Assembly (NCBI GenBank): GCA_965223305.1
Contig: CBDCWT010000088.1
Span: 310,001 to 374,000 of the forward strand
Length of the DNA stretch: 64,000 nucleotides
Origin: CBDCWT01 sp965223305
GTDB lineage: Bacteria > Planctomycetota > Planctomycetia > Pirellulales > Pirellulaceae
Direction of reading: 5' to 3'
This document shows positions 44,601 to 54,269 of this stretch, piece after piece. The notes beneath the pieces are model-generated. The model did not search any database. It was given only the letters and a program-made list of their open reading frames with translations, and was not told the DNA's origin. The number at the start of each line of letters is the position of its first letter. Position 1 is the first letter of the stretch. The translations under genes and the position numbers were made by a program.

Positions 44601-45861
44601 ATGCCCTCGTATAGCAACTTCGCCAGCTCCGTCACCGCCGAAACCGCCTTCACCGTATTGGCCGAGGCTAGGAAATTGGCCGCCAGTGGCAAGAGAGTGA
44701 TCGAGCTTGAAATCGGCGACAGTCCCTTTGCTACGACCGCGGCAGCCACCGCGGCGGGCATTCAGGCAATTCGCGACGGTCATTGTCACTACGGCCCCTC
44801 GATCGGGCTGCCCGAGTTTCGCCAAGCGGCAGCCGACTATATCAACCGCGAATACGGCTTGAAGACCACCGCCGACAACATCGTTGCCGGACCGGGCGCC
44901 AAGAACTTCGAACAGCTGTTCTGCGAAGCATTTCTCAACCCCGGTGACGGTGTCTTAGTCTTCAGCCCGCATTTTCCCACCTACCCTCCCAACATTGCCC
45001 GGCGAGGCGCTCGCATATGCCTCTCCGATTTGAAACAAGAGCACGACTTCCGCCCCAGCCTGGAAGATGTACGTGCGTTTCCTCGACAACGATCCGTCCC
45101 CCAAAGCCATTTTTCTGAACAGTCCACACAACCCAACGGGCGGCATCGCCTTGCTGGAAGATCTGGCCGAGTTGGCGGACTTGGTCCGTGGGCGTGACAT
45201 CGCTGTATTGAGCGACGAGCCCTATGACCAGATGGTATGGACCGGCCAACACCACACGTTGTTGTCCCAAGAGGGAATGCTCGAGCAGACAGTGGCCGCG
45301 TATACCTTTAGTAAGTCGTTTAGCATGAGTGGTTGGCGGCTTGGTTTTGCTGTCAGTAGCGAAGAGACGATTCAGCTGCTGTCGAAGTTGACAAATTCAG
45401 CCCTGTCTTGCGTGCCGCCCTTCACACAGCTGGCAGGAGCCGCCGCCATGCAGAATGACCGAGACGAGCGAAACGAAAGAATGAACGAGTTTCGCCAGAA
45501 GGTTGAGCTACTAGTCCGGGAGCTCAACAAGATCGACGGCGTGACCTGCCTCATGCCCGGCGGCAGCTTCTACGTCTTCCCATCCGTCGCGGCCGTCTGC
45601 GATCGGCTGAAGATTGCTTCGCACGGACTAGCCATGTACTTCCTCGAAGGAGCAGACGACGAGACCGGTGTTGCCTGTCTGGGTGGGGAGTGTTTCGGGG
45701 AAGCCGGATCCGGCTTCCTTCGTCTCAGTTGCGCCGAGCCTGACGAACGGCTCCGCGAAGCGGTGGCCTTCATCGCGGACGCGATTCAGCGCGTTGATCG
45801 GGTAGAATCCTACTTGGCACAGCATCCGGAGTACCGGCTAGGCGCGACGGTAACTGTGTAG
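44601..45861 (+). pseudogene. Class I/II aminotransferase broken by one frameshift
   Basis: Two frames encode one protein. The first half (44601 to ~45080) has LEIGDSPFATTAAATAAGI and NIVAGPGAKNFEQLF. The second (from ~45082) has FLNSPHNPTGG, LSDEPYDQMVW and the PLP lysine in TFSKSFSMSGWRLGF. Removing one C at 45081-45082 joins VRAF to LDNDPSPKAIFLNSP and gives about 419 residues, the normal length. Probably a PLP-dependent aminotransferase of the aspartate or branched-chain group. It is divergent from the GPP34 gene, which is also frameshifted. Confidence 0.82.
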
Positions 45862-45938
45862 ATCCGCGGCTCGCGCAGGCCAGGATCTCGGTCAATACGT
45901 GGCCGTGTACCAAGGGACATCTTTGAGAGGACACGGTG

Positions 45939-48362
45939 ATGCGATTGCCCACTCCTGAACTGCTACGCCGGCTGGGTTGCGGTCAGACGATTGCGTCGGT
46001 GTGCAGTGCCTCGGGCATCGACCGGGACGACTTTGACCGTTGGTGGATGCAAGAACTCGAGGCGCGTGTTCCTCAGGTTTCCGGTGTTCGTCACGCGTCT
46101 GTTAATACGACAGTCGAGATAGCGCGGGACCGCTGGGGAATTCCGCATATCTTTGCCAACGATGACCATGACCTGTTCTTCGGCTTCGGATACGCCATCG
46201 CTCAAGATCGATTGTTCCAGCTGGACTATCTCCGTCGCAAAGGACTGGGGCGACTCTCCGAAATTCTTGGGCGGGACGGCTTGCATTTCGATAGAGTTGC
46301 CCGCACCGTGGGGCTGAACCGCATCGCGAGAGCGGAGTGGGAGCAGTTAGACGAACCGGTACAGCAGGTGCTTCAGTCGTTCTCGGCGGGGATTAACGCT
46401 GTGATCGAGGAGCAAGACCGGTCGCTTCCGATTGAATTCTCGTTGCTTGACTATCGACCGGAACCGTGGACGCCGGTCGACTGCTTGGCTATCGAGAACG
46501 AATTCCGTTGGTATCTAACCGGACGGTTCCCCATCATTGTGATTCCCGAGCTGGCCAAGCGCGCCCTGGGTGAAGGCCCTCGTTACCGCGAGTGCATCAC
46601 GGGCGAAGCAGACGAAGAAGCGATTCTCTGGCCGGGTGACTACTCGTGCTCTCGGACCGAAGCAAACCTGACACCGGTAGGAGAGACGGTCGCCGATTCC
46701 GACTCCGCGATCGGCAGCAACAACTGGGTGGTGGCGGGCAGCCGTGCGGCTGCCGAGCATCCTCTGCTGGCGAGCGATCCACACATTGCATTTGAGGCGG
46801 TTTCGTGCTGGTACGAAGTGCACCTCTGCGGCGAATCGTGGAACGTGGCCGGCACTGCGTATGCAGGTATCCCCGCCGTTCTGATTGGTCGCAACGAGCG
46901 CGTAGCCTGGGGGATTACCAACAACATCTGCTCGCAGCGCGACCTCTACCAAGAAAAAACTGATGCGAACCATAGTGACTGCTTCCTCTACGACGGCCGC
47001 TGGGAACCGGCACACGAAGTGGTCGAAGTGATTGAAGTGCGCGGCGATGAGCCAGTGACCGAGACGATTCGTTTCTCCCGGAACGGACCGATTGTCGACA
47101 CCATCTTGCCGGAGCCCGCGCGCGACACCGGTCCGGTGTCGCTGAAGTGGTTGGGAGCGTATCAAGGTGGCTGGTTGGCTGCGCTGCTTGGGATGGCACG
47201 ATCCGAAAACGCCGATGAACTTCGCGAAGCAACCAGACCTTGGCATGTGCCGACCTTCTCGGTGGTATTCGCGGACGTGAATGGTCAGATCGGACTACAG
47301 GCTACGGGACGGATACCAATTCGAGACTCTTACGAACGGGGCTATCGGCCCGGTTGGGACCCAGCTCACCAGTGGCAAGGACTGATTCCCTTCGACGATA
47401 TGCCGCATTCGGTGAATCCAGGGAGAGGTTGGATCGCCACAGCGAACAACCGAGTCGCAGGTGACGATTTCCCCTATCCGCTGTTCGGCTGTTGGGCCAG
47501 CGGTTGGCGCGCCATGCGCGTGCGGCAGCTGATCGAAGAACACCCCGTGCTGTCGACCGACGACATGCGTCGCATGCAGCGCGACACAAAGTCGCTACGA
47601 GCAGCGACAGCGGTACCCGCCTTGCTGGCAATCATTGACAAAGCACTGTCGGAAGAATCGTCAGACAAAAGTGCCCGACTTCGCGAAGCGGCCGATGTGC
47701 TTCGTGCGTGGGACTTCAATGTCGAAGTTGATTCTCCGGCCGCCGCAATTTTCAACGTGTTTTTCGCCGAGTGGTGCAATACTGTAGCCAACGAGCATTT
47801 TGACGGTGCGGCCGCCGCATTGCTCGGGCCTAGCCTGGCAGGCTGTGCAGTCCGTTTACTCACGGCCGATGCCGCGGACTGGTTCGGATCCGGAGACCGA
47901 CAAGCAAAAATCATGGCTGCAGTTCGCGCCGCTATGGAGGGTTTGAGTGACCGGCTGGGTCCGGTGGCGAAGGAGTGGACCTGGGGCCAGTTGCATCGCA
48001 TGCCGCTACGCCATGTGCTCGCTGCCCGCGGTGATTTGGGTGAGCTGTTGAACTATGGGTCAGGCAGTGTTCCGGGCGATAGTACGACCGTAGCCAATAC
48101 CGGTTCGGCAGCCGATTTCTGCGCAGACGCCGGCGGCGGATACCGGATGGTTGTCGACTTGGGCAGCTGCCCACCCGAGTTAACCGCAGTCGATGCTCAG
48201 AGCCAGTCAGGAAATCCAGGCAGCACCAACTATCGAGATCAACTCCAGCAGTGGTCTCGTGGCGAGTACCATTCGATCCCACTCGATGCCGGACGCGCCA
48301 GGACAACGGCGGTTGCCGTCCAACAATTGCTGCCCAACGATCGACCGGCGAACGCAGAGTAG
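45939..48362 (+). CDS. Penicillin-acylase-family Ntn hydrolase
   Basis: 807 residues from the ATG at 45939 (GAGAGG eight bases before; a GTG lies one codon earlier). The alpha-region start VEIARDRWGIPHIFANDDHD, then FFGFGYAIAQDRLFQLDYLR, is typical. The nucleophile is Ser260 in AIGSNNWVVAGSR, the site of autocatalytic cleavage that would free the beta chain. Later NNICSQRDLY and ATANNRVAGDDFPY fit the family. Members hydrolyse amides such as beta-lactam side chains or acyl-homoserine lactones. There is no recognisable export signal, although most relatives are periplasmic. Substrate unknown. Confidence 0.87.
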   Translation: MRLPTPELLRRLGCGQTIASVCSASGIDRDDFDRWWMQELEARVPQVSGVRHASVNTTVEIARDRWGIPHIFANDDHDLFFGFGYAIAQDRLFQLDYLRRKGLGRLSEILGRDGLHFDRVARTVGLNRIARAEWEQLDEPVQQVLQSFSAGINAVIEEQDRSLPIEFSLLDYRPEPWTPVDCLAIENEFRWYLTGRFPIIVIPELAKRALGEGPRYRECITGEADEEAILWPGDYSCSRTEANLTPVGETVADSDSAIGSNNWVVAGSRAAAEHPLLASDPHIAFEAVSCWYEVHLCGESWNVAGTAYAGIPAVLIGRNERVAWGITNNICSQRDLYQEKTDANHSDCFLYDGRWEPAHEVVEVIEVRGDEPVTETIRFSRNGPIVDTILPEPARDTGPVSLKWLGAYQGGWLAALLGMARSENADELREATRPWHVPTFSVVFADVNGQIGLQATGRIPIRDSYERGYRPGWDPAHQWQGLIPFDDMPHSVNPGRGWIATANNRVAGDDFPYPLFGCWASGWRAMRVRQLIEEHPVLSTDDMRRMQRDTKSLRAATAVPALLAIIDKALSEESSDKSARLREAADVLRAWDFNVEVDSPAAAIFNVFFAEWCNTVANEHFDGAAAALLGPSLAGCAVRLLTADAADWFGSGDRQAKIMAAVRAAMEGLSDRLGPVAKEWTWGQLHRMPLRHVLAARGDLGELLNYGSGSVPGDSTTVANTGSAADFCADAGGGYRMVVDLGSCPPELTAVDAQSQSGNPGSTNYRDQLQQWSRGEYHSIPLDAGRARTTAVAVQQLLPNDRPANAE

Positions 48363-48785
48363 GTGAGGGGTTGCAGCACCATGTCCAGTGAGTGTTGCAT
48401 TCCAAATGACTACTAGCTCGAAGGGTGTTTTGAAGTTGCGTTTTCTGCCCCTTCCTGCGGGGGCAATGATGTCGCGTCACGTTTTTCGGAACCCGAAGCG
48501 TGAGTTTTGATGTTGCGCTGTTGGCTCAATCGGAACCCGAAGCGTCAGCGAGGGAATCACTTGGGTTGGTACACGAAATCCCCCTCGCTAACGCTTCGGG
48601 TTACGAAAAACGCGGCGAATTTGACATCTTGTATCCGCCAGACAGCGAAAAGTGCAACTTCAAAGAGCGTGAGCGAGGGAACAACTCGCGATGGTACATC
48701 AACTCTGTCTCGCTTACGCTTCGGGTTCCGATTGAGGCAAGAGACGCAACCTCAATGAACTACTCGGTTGGAGTTCAAGTTCACT
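48363..48785. repeat. Gap with two to three family C hairpins
   Basis: CCCGAAGCGTCAGCGAGGG (48536-48554) pairs with CCCTCGCTAACGCTTCGGG (48582-48600) with one mismatch. A half copy CGGAACCCGAAGCGTGAG lies at 48487-48504, and a third, diverged pair spans 48665-48727. All are relatives of 37303-37367. The gap has no recognisable gene. The next gene starts at 48786. Confidence 0.75.
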
Positions 48786-49961
48786 ATGGCCACACGACTG
48801 AACAGCGGCCGGCATTTTCTTCAAATCCCCGGTCCGGCCAACGTACCAGATCGGATCCTGCGGGCGATGTCTCTCCCGTTGATCGATCACCGCGGTCCCG
48901 AGTTCGCCGAGTTGACTAGCAGCCTCCTAGAGAAACTACAAATTGTCTTTGGGACAACCGGTCCGGTTGTTATCTATCCCTCGTCTGGACACGGTGCCTG
49001 GGAGGCAGCACTTACAAACACACTTGCGCCAAACGACAAGGTTCTCGCGTTCGAGAACGGTCAATTCGCCACGAAATGGTCTCAAGTTGCCGCGAAAATT
49101 GGTCTCGAAGTCACCCTCGTTTCCGGCGACTGGCGGCAGGGAGTCGAGCTGTCCGCGCTCGAACAAAAACTTGCCGAGGACGAAGAGCACGAGTTTAAGG
49201 CGATCTTGGTCGTTCACACGGAGACATCGACGGGCGTCACCAACAACATCTCTGAGATCCGCAAGACGATTGACCGAGCAGGGCACTCTGCGTTGTTGAT
49301 GGTTGATGCTGTCTCTTCACTAGCCTGCACCGACTATCGGCACGACGAATGGGCTGTCGATGTAACGGTATCGGCTTCGCAGAAGGGCCTGCTACTTCCT
49401 CCGGGGCTGAGTTTTAATGCGGTGAGCGAGAAGGCGTTGCTCGCAGCCCGGGAGGCCAAACTGCCAAAAGCGTTTTGGGATTGGGCACCGATCTTGTCGT
49501 TCAACAGGCGAGGCTTCTTCCCCTACACACCTGCGACGTCGTTGCTGTTCGGGTTGGATGAGGCCCTGAGCATGCTGCTGGAAGAGGGTTTGGAGCACGT
49601 CTTCGCTCGGCACACCCGTCTGGCGGAAGCGACGCGGCGGGCCGTGTGGGCTTGGGGTCTAGAGATTCAGTGTCGCCATCCCGAGAACTACTCCAACGCC
49701 GTCACCGCAGTCCGGACACCGGCTGGATACGATGCCGACGCTCTCCGGCAGACGATACTCGAGCAGTTCAACATGGCCCTAGGTAAGGGCCTAGGAGAAC
49801 TGGAGGGTCGGCTCTTTCGGATTGGGCACCTCGGCGACTTCAACGAGCTGATGCTGGCCGCCACGCTTAGCGGCGTTGAGATGGGGCTTCGCCTGGCGGG
49901 CGTCCCCCACCAGGCAGGTGGTGTACAGGCGGCGCTCGAGTACTTAGCCCCGGCTTCATGA
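48786..49961 (+). CDS. Serine-glyoxylate/alanine-glyoxylate-type aminotransferase (class V)
   Basis: 391 residues from the ATG at 48786; a TTG six codons earlier is less likely. The opening FLQIPGPANVPDRILRAMSL and IVFGTTGPVVIYPSSGHGAWE fit the SGAT/AGT group. The PLP lysine is K200 in VSASQKGLLLPPGLSF. Family members move an amino group between serine or alanine and glyoxylate. The FAD/Fe-S hydroxyacid dehydrogenase that follows could supply glyoxylate, so the pair may be part of glycolate or glyoxylate salvage. That link is inferred. Confidence 0.88.
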   Translation: MATRLNSGRHFLQIPGPANVPDRILRAMSLPLIDHRGPEFAELTSSLLEKLQIVFGTTGPVVIYPSSGHGAWEAALTNTLAPNDKVLAFENGQFATKWSQVAAKIGLEVTLVSGDWRQGVELSALEQKLAEDEEHEFKAILVVHTETSTGVTNNISEIRKTIDRAGHSALLMVDAVSSLACTDYRHDEWAVDVTVSASQKGLLLPPGLSFNAVSEKALLAAREAKLPKAFWDWAPILSFNRRGFFPYTPATSLLFGLDEALSMLLEEGLEHVFARHTRLAEATRRAVWAWGLEIQCRHPENYSNAVTAVRTPAGYDADALRQTILEQFNMALGKGLGELEGRLFRIGHLGDFNELMLAATLSGVEMGLRLAGVPHQAGGVQAALEYLAPAS

Positions 49962-50171
49962 AGGTCGCGGTGGGACGGACAACCGGCGTTCGATCGGCCG
50001 GTGACCGGTGCCTCGGTGTACAATCGAACTAGCTGTAGGCGCGTCCGGTGGCCGGGCGTTCTGCTACTTTATACTTGCAAGTGCGAGTCTCGAAAGCTGG
50101 CGCGCTAGGGTCCTCTTCAGCTCAGAAAAGCGAGAGGCCGAGTCAGCGTAGCAACTCCTGGAACGACACCT

Positions 50172-53075
50172 GTGACTAAGAAATCCACGAAGCTGCAGCG
50201 TAAGCTGGAGGCCGAACTAGACGGTGAGGTTTTCTTCGACAGCGCCACTCGAGGAATGTACTCGACCGACGCCAGTGTCTATCAGATCGTGCCGTCCGGC
50301 GTTGTTATCCCCCGCTCTCGGGAAGATGTCATCAGCGCGGTTCAGTTGTGTCGAGAGCACAACGTCTCGATCACGGCGCGAGGAGGCGGCACATCTCAGG
50401 CTGGACAGGCCGTTGGAGCAGGCATCCAACTCGACTTCTCGAAGTATATGAACCGCGTCCTCTCCATCGATCCGGATGGGCAGAGCGTAACGGTCGAACC
50501 TGGCGTCGTCTTAGACGATCTCAACACCCAACTCAAACCATACGGTCTGCAACTGCCTCTCGACCTTTCCACATCGAATCGTGCCACCATTGGCGGGATG
50601 ATCGGCAACAACTCTTGTGGAACCCGGTCAGTGATTTATGGAAAAACGATCGACTACGTCAAGCAGTTGACGGTGGTGATGGCAAACGGCGGTTTGATGG
50701 AGACACGGCAACTGGGCCCAGTAGCGCTTAACCAGCGATGCGCGCGGCCTGACTTCGATGGTGAGTGTCACCGTGTGGTACGGGACCTGGTCAGCAAGCA
50801 TGCCGGCGAAATCGAGCAACGGTACCCGAAGATCCTGCGGCGAGTCGGTGGTTACAACCTCGATGTACTTGCTGAAAGTGGTCGACCGTTCAACTTGTCC
50901 CATCTGATTGTCGGCTCTGAAGGCACGCTGGGATTGGTAGTCGAGGCAAAACTGAGGCTCGTCCCCCTGCCCCCGCAACGCGTGCTCTGCGTTGTGCAAT
51001 TTGGTGACTTGTTGGAGGCACTTGGCGCGACGCCGTTGATCCTGAGTCACGAACCCTCGGCAGTCGAAGTCGTCGACAAACTCGTACTTAGCGCCACGCG
51101 CGGCAAACCGGAGTATGAGCCGCTACGGGACTTCATCATCGATGATCCAGAGGCCATCTTGATCGTCGAGTTCGAGGGAGAAGAACTCGCCCACCTCGAA
51201 TCGAAGCTCGACCGTCTGGAGCAAGACCTGCGGAAAAAGAAGCTGGGCTATCACTTCCACCGGGCGACCGAACGGGACGCGCAAGCGCGGATTTGGAAGT
51301 TGCGGAAAGCTGCGCTCGGATTGTCCATCTCCCAGATCGGGGACGCTAAGTCGGTGTCGTTTGTGGAAGACACAGCCGTGGCGCCAGGCAGGCTGCGCGA
51401 CTACATTTCCCGCTTTCAGGATATCTTGGCAGCGGAGGGTGTCGAAGCGGGTTTTTATGCGCACGCATCCGTCGGGCTGCTGCATATTCGCCCGATCATC
51501 AACATGAAAACCGCGGAGGGTGTTGCTGGGTTCGAGCGGCTGGCTACGCAGGTCTCGAGTCTGGTATTGGAGTTTGGGGGTGCGCTGTCAGGAGAACACG
51601 GAGACGGGCTAGTCCGCAGTCCGTTTCAGGAGAAGATGTTCGGGCCGGTGCTCTACCAGGCTTTTTGCGACATCAAGCAGACATTCGACCCACGGGGATT
51701 GCTGAATCCGGGCAAGATCGTCCACGCCCCTCCGCTGACGGAGAACTTGAGATTCGGCCCGGGCTACCAGACGCCCGAAGTCGAGACGACTTTCGATTTT
51801 TCGGACGTGGGGGGGTTTGCGCGGGCGACGGAGCAGTGTGGTGGCGTCGGTGCTTGCCGGAAGACGCTGGCGGGAACCATGTGCCCCTCCTATATGGTGA
51901 CCCGCCACGAAGGCGACTCGACACGGGGCCGCGCCAATGCCCTTCGTCTGGCTATCTCCGGTCAGCTGGGCGAACGTGGGCTCTCGGATCCGATACTCCG
52001 TGGAGCATTCGATCTTTGTTTGGAATGTAAATCCTGCAAAACCGAGTGCCCAACTGGGGTGGATGTCTCCCGTCTAAAGAGTGAATACTTGCACCAATAT
52101 CACCTGCAGCATGGCGCTTCGCGCCGCGAACGGTTGTTATCTCGCGCCGAACGGGTGGCAATACGCGGTAGTCGCTGGGCGCCGCTCTCGAACTGGTTTC
52201 TGCAAAATTACTTGGTTCGCTGGTGCTACGAAAAACTCTACGGGTTCGACCGTCGTCGGACTCCCCCAGTTTTTGCCAGGCAGACTTTCTTGGCCTGGTG
52301 GAACGAGCGGGTTCCTACTGATCTGGATAAGGGCGCCGAGTCAGCGCAAGTTGCTCTTTTCGCCGATACATTCACGAACTACTACGAACCACGACACGCG
52401 ATGGCTGCGGTCCAGCTCGCCGAGACGCTGAAGACGGAGGTCGTGATACCACCACGTGTTTGCTGCGGCAGACCGCTTATCTCTAAAGGGTTTCTAGCAG
52501 AGGCGGCCGAGCAGGCCGCCGCCACGGTCCAAGCGCTGACACCGCTCGCTGAGCGAGGAGTCCCCATTGTCTTTTGTGAGCCGAGCTGCTTTTCTGCGGT
52601 GAAAGATGATCATCCCCACCTGCTTCGCGATGATCTTCAGGAGCAGGCGAAAATGATATCGCAACAGTGTATGACCGTCGAAGAGTGGATCGACGCGCAA
52701 CTCGACGGGCACGAAGGCACGCTGTTTGAACCGGGACCGGCCAATGTGATCGTCCATGGGCATTGCCACCAAAAAACGCTCGTCGGCATGAGCGCGGTGG
52801 AACGCCTCTTGGCTCGTATCCCGGGCTGCGCCGTCGACACTCTCGACAGCGGCTGCTGTGGAATGGCAGGTTCGTTCGGTTACGAGCGCGAACACTACAG
52901 TATCTCGCAGGCTGTCGGCGAACGAAGGTTGCTCCCGGCGGTGCGGGCACGCTCTGATGGAACGATCGTCGTGGCACCTGGTTTTTCCTGCCGGCATCAG
53001 ATCAAGCACTTTACCGGCGTCGAGGCCCTGTCGTCGCCGGAACTGTTAGCATCCTTGATAAAGCTCGACGGTTGA
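50172..53075 (+). CDS. FAD-linked oxidase fused to Fe-S/CCG domains (D-2-hydroxyacid dehydrogenase-like)
   Basis: 967 residues from a GTG. Residues ~1-530 are a VAO-type FAD domain: ITARGGGTSQAGQAVGAGIQ, TIGGMIGNNSCGTRSVIYGK and HLIVGSEGTLGLVVEA. Two [4Fe-4S] sets follow: CGGVGACRKTLAGTMCPSY (~556) and CLECKSCKTECPTGVD (~616). Two CCG motifs close the protein: VCCGRPLISKG (~764) and SGCCGMAGSFGYE (~895). This is the layout of YdiJ-like enzymes and fused GlcD/GlcF-type dehydrogenases, oxidising D-lactate, D-2-hydroxyglutarate or glycolate. Substrate not fixed by eye. 210 bases downstream of the glyoxylate aminotransferase. Confidence 0.88.
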   Translation: MTKKSTKLQRKLEAELDGEVFFDSATRGMYSTDASVYQIVPSGVVIPRSREDVISAVQLCREHNVSITARGGGTSQAGQAVGAGIQLDFSKYMNRVLSIDPDGQSVTVEPGVVLDDLNTQLKPYGLQLPLDLSTSNRATIGGMIGNNSCGTRSVIYGKTIDYVKQLTVVMANGGLMETRQLGPVALNQRCARPDFDGECHRVVRDLVSKHAGEIEQRYPKILRRVGGYNLDVLAESGRPFNLSHLIVGSEGTLGLVVEAKLRLVPLPPQRVLCVVQFGDLLEALGATPLILSHEPSAVEVVDKLVLSATRGKPEYEPLRDFIIDDPEAILIVEFEGEELAHLESKLDRLEQDLRKKKLGYHFHRATERDAQARIWKLRKAALGLSISQIGDAKSVSFVEDTAVAPGRLRDYISRFQDILAAEGVEAGFYAHASVGLLHIRPIINMKTAEGVAGFERLATQVSSLVLEFGGALSGEHGDGLVRSPFQEKMFGPVLYQAFCDIKQTFDPRGLLNPGKIVHAPPLTENLRFGPGYQTPEVETTFDFSDVGGFARATEQCGGVGACRKTLAGTMCPSYMVTRHEGDSTRGRANALRLAISGQLGERGLSDPILRGAFDLCLECKSCKTECPTGVDVSRLKSEYLHQYHLQHGASRRERLLSRAERVAIRGSRWAPLSNWFLQNYLVRWCYEKLYGFDRRRTPPVFARQTFLAWWNERVPTDLDKGAESAQVALFADTFTNYYEPRHAMAAVQLAETLKTEVVIPPRVCCGRPLISKGFLAEAAEQAAATVQALTPLAERGVPIVFCEPSCFSAVKDDHPHLLRDDLQEQAKMISQQCMTVEEWIDAQLDGHEGTLFEPGPANVIVHGHCHQKTLVGMSAVERLLARIPGCAVDTLDSGCCGMAGSFGYEREHYSISQAVGERRLLPAVRARSDGTIVVAPGFSCRHQIKHFTGVEALSSPELLASLIKLDG

Positions 53076-53219
53076 GGACCCGGGAGCCTGAAACTCCAGC
53101 TGAAGCTGCGGCATCTTTCTGTGCGGATTTTTCTGTCGCTCACACGCTTCGCACTCCGGGTGCCCCTGCCACGTCTGATGTGCCGATATACGCACTAGGC
53201 ACTTAGCAAGAGGAGTCAC

Positions 53220-54230
53220 ATGCGCGTACTCGTTACTGGTGGCACCGGTTATATCGGCAGCCATACCTGCATCAGTCTTGTGGAAGCTTCTTACGAACCG
53301 ATTCTGCTGGACAACCTCGCCAACAGCAAGCCTGCTGTCCTGGACCGCGTGGCCGAGATCTCCGGGCGCAAGCTGAAATTCTATGAAGGCGACATCCTAG
53401 ACCGCCAACTCCTCGAGCGGATCTTGGTCGCAGAGAACATCGAGGCGGTGATCCACTTTGCCGGCTTCAAAGCCGTGGGCGAATCGGTTGCCAAACCACT
53501 GGCCTACTTCGAGAACAACGTCGCCGGAACCGTCAGCCTGCTGCAAGCCATGGAAAAGACAGGCGTTCACAACCTCGTCTTCAGCTCTTCGGCGACCGTG
53601 TATGGTGACCCTCAAGAACTTCCGATTCCCGAAACCGCGCCCCTCACTGTCTGCAACCCCTACGGCCGAAGCAAACTGTTCGTCGAACAGATTCTTAGCG
53701 ACCTACCCGCAGCGAATCCGTCCTGGTCGCTGGTCATCCTCAGGTACTTCAACCCCGTTGGGGCGCATCCTTCCGGTCTCATCGGCGAGGATCCGCAGGG
53801 AATACCCAACAACTTGATGCCCTATATCGCTCAGGTCGCTGTGGGGCGGCGCGAACAGCTATCAGTCTTCGGCGACGATTTTCCAACCCCGGATGGGACG
53901 GGTGTCCGCGACTACATACATGTCGTCGACTTGGCCGAAGGACACGTCTGCGCGCTGGACAAACATGCCAACCAACCGGGCCTTCACACCTACAATCTCG
54001 GTACGGGTATCGGCTACAGTGTGCTCGATGTGATCCACGCGTTCGCTACGGCCAGTGGGCGAGAAGTCCCCTATGTGATTACCGACCGCCGCCCGGGAGA
54101 TGCTGCTGCCTGTTATGCGGATCCATCCTGCGCCGAGCAGCAGCTCGGCTGGCGCGCCCGGCGCGACCTGGCAGCAATGGCCGAAGATGTCTGGCGCTGG
54201 CAATCGCGGAACCCAAATGGCTATGAATAG
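53220..54230 (+). CDS. galE: UDP-glucose 4-epimerase
   Basis: 336 residues from an ATG with an AGAGGAG site upstream. NAD-binding GGTGYIGSH is at 7-15, SSSATVYG at 122-129, and catalytic Tyr148 and Lys152 sit in NPYGRSKLFVE. The segment FNPVGAHPSGLIGEDPQGIP, then NNLMPYIAQVAVGRR, is the diagnostic substrate pocket of GalE. Interconverts UDP-glucose and UDP-galactose for glycan synthesis or galactose use. Monocistronic by position; converges on gyrB. Confidence 0.93.
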   Translation: MRVLVTGGTGYIGSHTCISLVEASYEPILLDNLANSKPAVLDRVAEISGRKLKFYEGDILDRQLLERILVAENIEAVIHFAGFKAVGESVAKPLAYFENNVAGTVSLLQAMEKTGVHNLVFSSSATVYGDPQELPIPETAPLTVCNPYGRSKLFVEQILSDLPAANPSWSLVILRYFNPVGAHPSGLIGEDPQGIPNNLMPYIAQVAVGRREQLSVFGDDFPTPDGTGVRDYIHVVDLAEGHVCALDKHANQPGLHTYNLGTGIGYSVLDVIHAFATASGREVPYVITDRRPGDAAACYADPSCAEQQLGWRARRDLAAMAEDVWRWQSRNPNGYE

Positions 54231-54269
54231 GATCGGTGCGGCGGCATTCGCACGCTCGAAACGAAGTGG

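Noticed and set aside
48507..48919. Short plus-strand frames across the repeat gap and into the aminotransferase
   Set aside because: They run through family C hairpins and the other frames of a well-supported gene.
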